DNA from: Corallochytrium limacisporum
Taxonomy: Eukaryota; Opisthokonta
NCBI GenBank assembly: GCA_002811645.1
Contig: PDIP01000058.1
Span: forward strand, 54,732-98,990
Direction: 5' to 3'
Length of the DNA: 44,259 nt
The position numbers and the translations under genes are program-made. Position 1 is the stretch's first letter. The number at the start of each line of letters is the position of its first letter. The notes beneath the pieces were generated by a model. It was not told where the DNA came from. It was given only the letters and a program-made list of their open reading frames with translations, and searched no databases. Shown piece by piece: positions 42,281 through 44,259 of this stretch.

Positions 42281-42296
42281 GGGAGTTTCCTCATGC
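42281..42296 (-). promoter_or_regulatory. Shared upstream motif, copy B (gene 6)
   Basis: On the coding strand of gene 6 this reads GCATGAGGAAACTCCC, 781 bases before the ATG. It matches copy A upstream of gene 4 at 14 of 16 positions with the same orientation. A weaker relative, TTGAGGGGAAACGATGGG, lies at 1342-1359, about 735-750 bases before gene 1. Confidence 0.3.
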
Positions 42297-44234
42297 AAGG
42301 GGACCCGTATCGCGGCAAGTTTTTTCGTCTAACAGAGAGAGGCAGGGCAAAGCCGGTCAGGAACGGCTTTAAAATATTTAACTAAGTCGACACCACTGAA
42401 ACAGATGCAGTGAGGGACACTGGATGAAATGTAAGGTGTGCCAAAAAGCAAACCACAAAGCGCGGGGTGCGTTAGAGACAATCCGCGCCCCTCCCGGTGC
42501 GCGGCCCCCAAACGCAAAATTGAACAGAGAGGTGTTCCCTTCGCGGCCGAGAACAATCGATGTTTACAATTATCAATACGTTCAGTACTGGAATGTCATC
42601 GATGACAGGTTGGGGATTCAAGTTGGACAACGGGAATGTTCATCGTCCCACCGTTCAAAGCCTAGCCGTGAAACATGGGATAAGGCGGGACATTGGATCG
42701 CCTGTCTATTTGTAAGGTTTTCATGATCTCAAGCAGCTATCATTCCCGGAACTCAATACCCTTTGAAGTCATCCCTGGTATCATTTGGTGTCAATAGGCT
42801 TGACCAGCTGTGTCTCTCTGTCTCGCATTTCGCGTGCTGCAGCAGAACCGGTAAAACGGATTGGTAGCTTCTATGAAGACATCGCGGTAACCCATCCGCA
42901 TCTAAAATGCCTTATCTAAGCACATTTTTGGTCTCTCTACACAATGATGCCAACCGTCGCTGCGATCATGCACGAAACCCATGCAGACAGATGAGATAGC
43001 CTTTCCATCGGAGCCTCCCAAAGTTGCCCCTTAGCTCGATGGTAAACGAACTCGAACAGTACGGATCCAAGGGATAGCAAATACAGTGCAACAGCACAAC
43101 AACCACTGCCAAATAGATCACACCGTACGTGCATCATGCAGCATGTTCAGGAGGCCGCAGGGGATGATGTACATAAGAAACAGAGCTGCAATGGGGAGTT
43201 AACAAAATCCCGCGTCTGTCCATTCCCGGGTCCATGCTGGGAAGCGGGGAGGAGGGGGAAGTGAATGGCAGTGTAGTAATTGTAAATCCCCAACCCTTCG
43301 GTACCGATGACGACGGACGAGGGAAGAAATGAGAACAACAAAACGCTCGGGAAGAAAGGGGGAGGGACCCTTCCTCTTTCCCCCTCCTCCCCCTCCCGCT
43401 TGCCCCGGCCCTTCCTCTTCTCCTTCCCCAGCTCTCCCACCCACCACCTGGACGCTCGCGGGACATGGGAAAGGGGGGGGGGGGGAACTGAAAGAGGGAG
43501 GGAAAGGAACTACCTAGAATTCTCGTAACGGTCGGGTATTTGGTTTCACTCATTGGATGGGGAGGGTGGTGCGCAGGTGTGTTGGGGGAGGGGGAGGGAG
43601 GCAGGGCGTAAAGAGGGCACGCAATGTGGATCCCTTCGCCGCACTCCGTTTCTGCTGTTGCCAACAAAAAAAAAACCGAAAGACTCAAATACTATCGTCA
43701 CATAGAGAAAGAAACACCAACACACCTGCAGCACTTTATTTCTATGTGCCACAGTGTGTTCCCTTTTTCTCCATTCCGTCTTCAAGCTTTTCTCGTCCGT
43801 ATTTTTTACTTTTTTTCTCCTCGATCTTGTCGCACTTTCAGTTTCCGCCACCACCGTTGAAGAATGCGAAAGGGCGTGAGTACGTCACTCTGAATTCTTT
43901 CCCTGCCTACAAACTCACGCAGGAAGGAACCCAACGTGAAGCATCGCGGGATGTCATGGCCACCGGAACTACCGAGCCGAGCGAGCGGCTCAGTCTGTTC
44001 CGAAGTGTCAAAAGTGGGCTCGTTCCTAGAAAGATTTTGTCTTCGCCGCAACGCCACCAATGCGCGAGAGCCACAGCAGAAAAGTACGGGAAATGAGAAA
44101 AACAGGGGAGCACGCACAACTCGACACTGTAAGCACAGTTTTCTTCACGCATGGCGAATAAAGATAGTGGGTACCTCATGGATCCATACCTAGACATCGG
44201 AAACGGGGAGAGCAAAAGGTAAGCGGGGGGTAGG

Positions 44235-44259
44235 GCCGGGGGGGGGGGGGAGGGGGGAG
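44235..44259. repeat. Terminal poly-G tract
   Basis: The window closes with about thirteen G, one A and further G. Such runs often break assemblies, so this may be a contig edge rather than a biological boundary. Confidence 0.8.

Larger units (their letters stand above)
41501..44259. other. Upstream flank of gene 6 to the window end, no convincing gene
   Basis: This 2.8 kb stretch contains the gene 6 promoter region, C/G-run elements (42165-42202, 43473-43485) and a pyrimidine-rich block (43370-43440). The window ends in a run of G. Frames on both strands (for example 43557-44096) translate to low-complexity or featureless peptides. No RNA gene was recognised. Confidence 0.55.

Noticed and set aside
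1-44259. tRNA, rRNA, CRISPR arrays, insertion sequences or transposons
   Set aside because: I looked by eye for T-loop motifs such as GGTTCGANTCC with pairing arms, spaced direct repeats, and transposase or reverse transcriptase motifs. I found none convincing. A tRNAscan or Rfam search would be decisive.
1-44259. Kinetoplastid-style polycistronic locus
   Set aside because: Intronless long genes and pyrimidine tracts suggested it, but the genes alternate strands one by one and cis-splicing signals are present.

Overview
This window is nuclear DNA from a unicellular or simple eukaryote that uses the standard genetic code and has few introns. Six credible protein genes have long uninterrupted frames. 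There are no bacterial-style operons or ribosome binding sites. The gaps are rich in microsatellites, purine or pyrimidine tracts and runs of G. Introns are rare but probably present: good GT...AG signals lie upstream of two genes. I cannot name the lineage. Intron-poor protists, including red algae, are possible. The alternating gene orientation argues against a kinetoplastid polycistron.

Layout: gene 1 (+, 2091-3536) is an AAAP-family amino acid transporter. Gene 2 (-, 15100-5645) is a giant type I membrane protein of about 3,150 residues. Gene 3 (+, 18209-26601) is a giant secreted protein of about 2,800 residues, broken by one apparent 1-base frameshift near 19640. Gene 4 (-, 29552-26901) is a secreted array of about 19 Lin-12/Notch repeats. 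Gene 5 (+, 34565-35167) is a small secreted cysteine-containing protein. Gene 6 (-, 41500-35546) is a secreted LRR-EGF protein fused to what looks like a catalytically dead S41-type peptidase domain. The orientations alternate strictly (+ - + - + -). The gaps at convergent 3' ends are short (299 and 378 bases, plus one of 2.1 kb full of microsatellites). The gaps between divergent 5' ends are long (3.1 and 5.0 kb) and carry GC-rich G-run elements.

The main biological theme is the extracellular surface. Five of six genes encode secretory-pathway proteins, and the four large ones carry polybasic sites of the kind cut by kexin/furin-like proprotein convertases. The set combines lectin-like beta-sandwiches, a beta-helix, Ig-like domains, LNRs, LRRs and EGF modules. 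This looks like a local group of matrix, adhesion or receptor genes rather than a metabolic cluster. Whether the products act together is inference.

All domain names are from reading the sequence and from memory of families. No database search or structure prediction was run.
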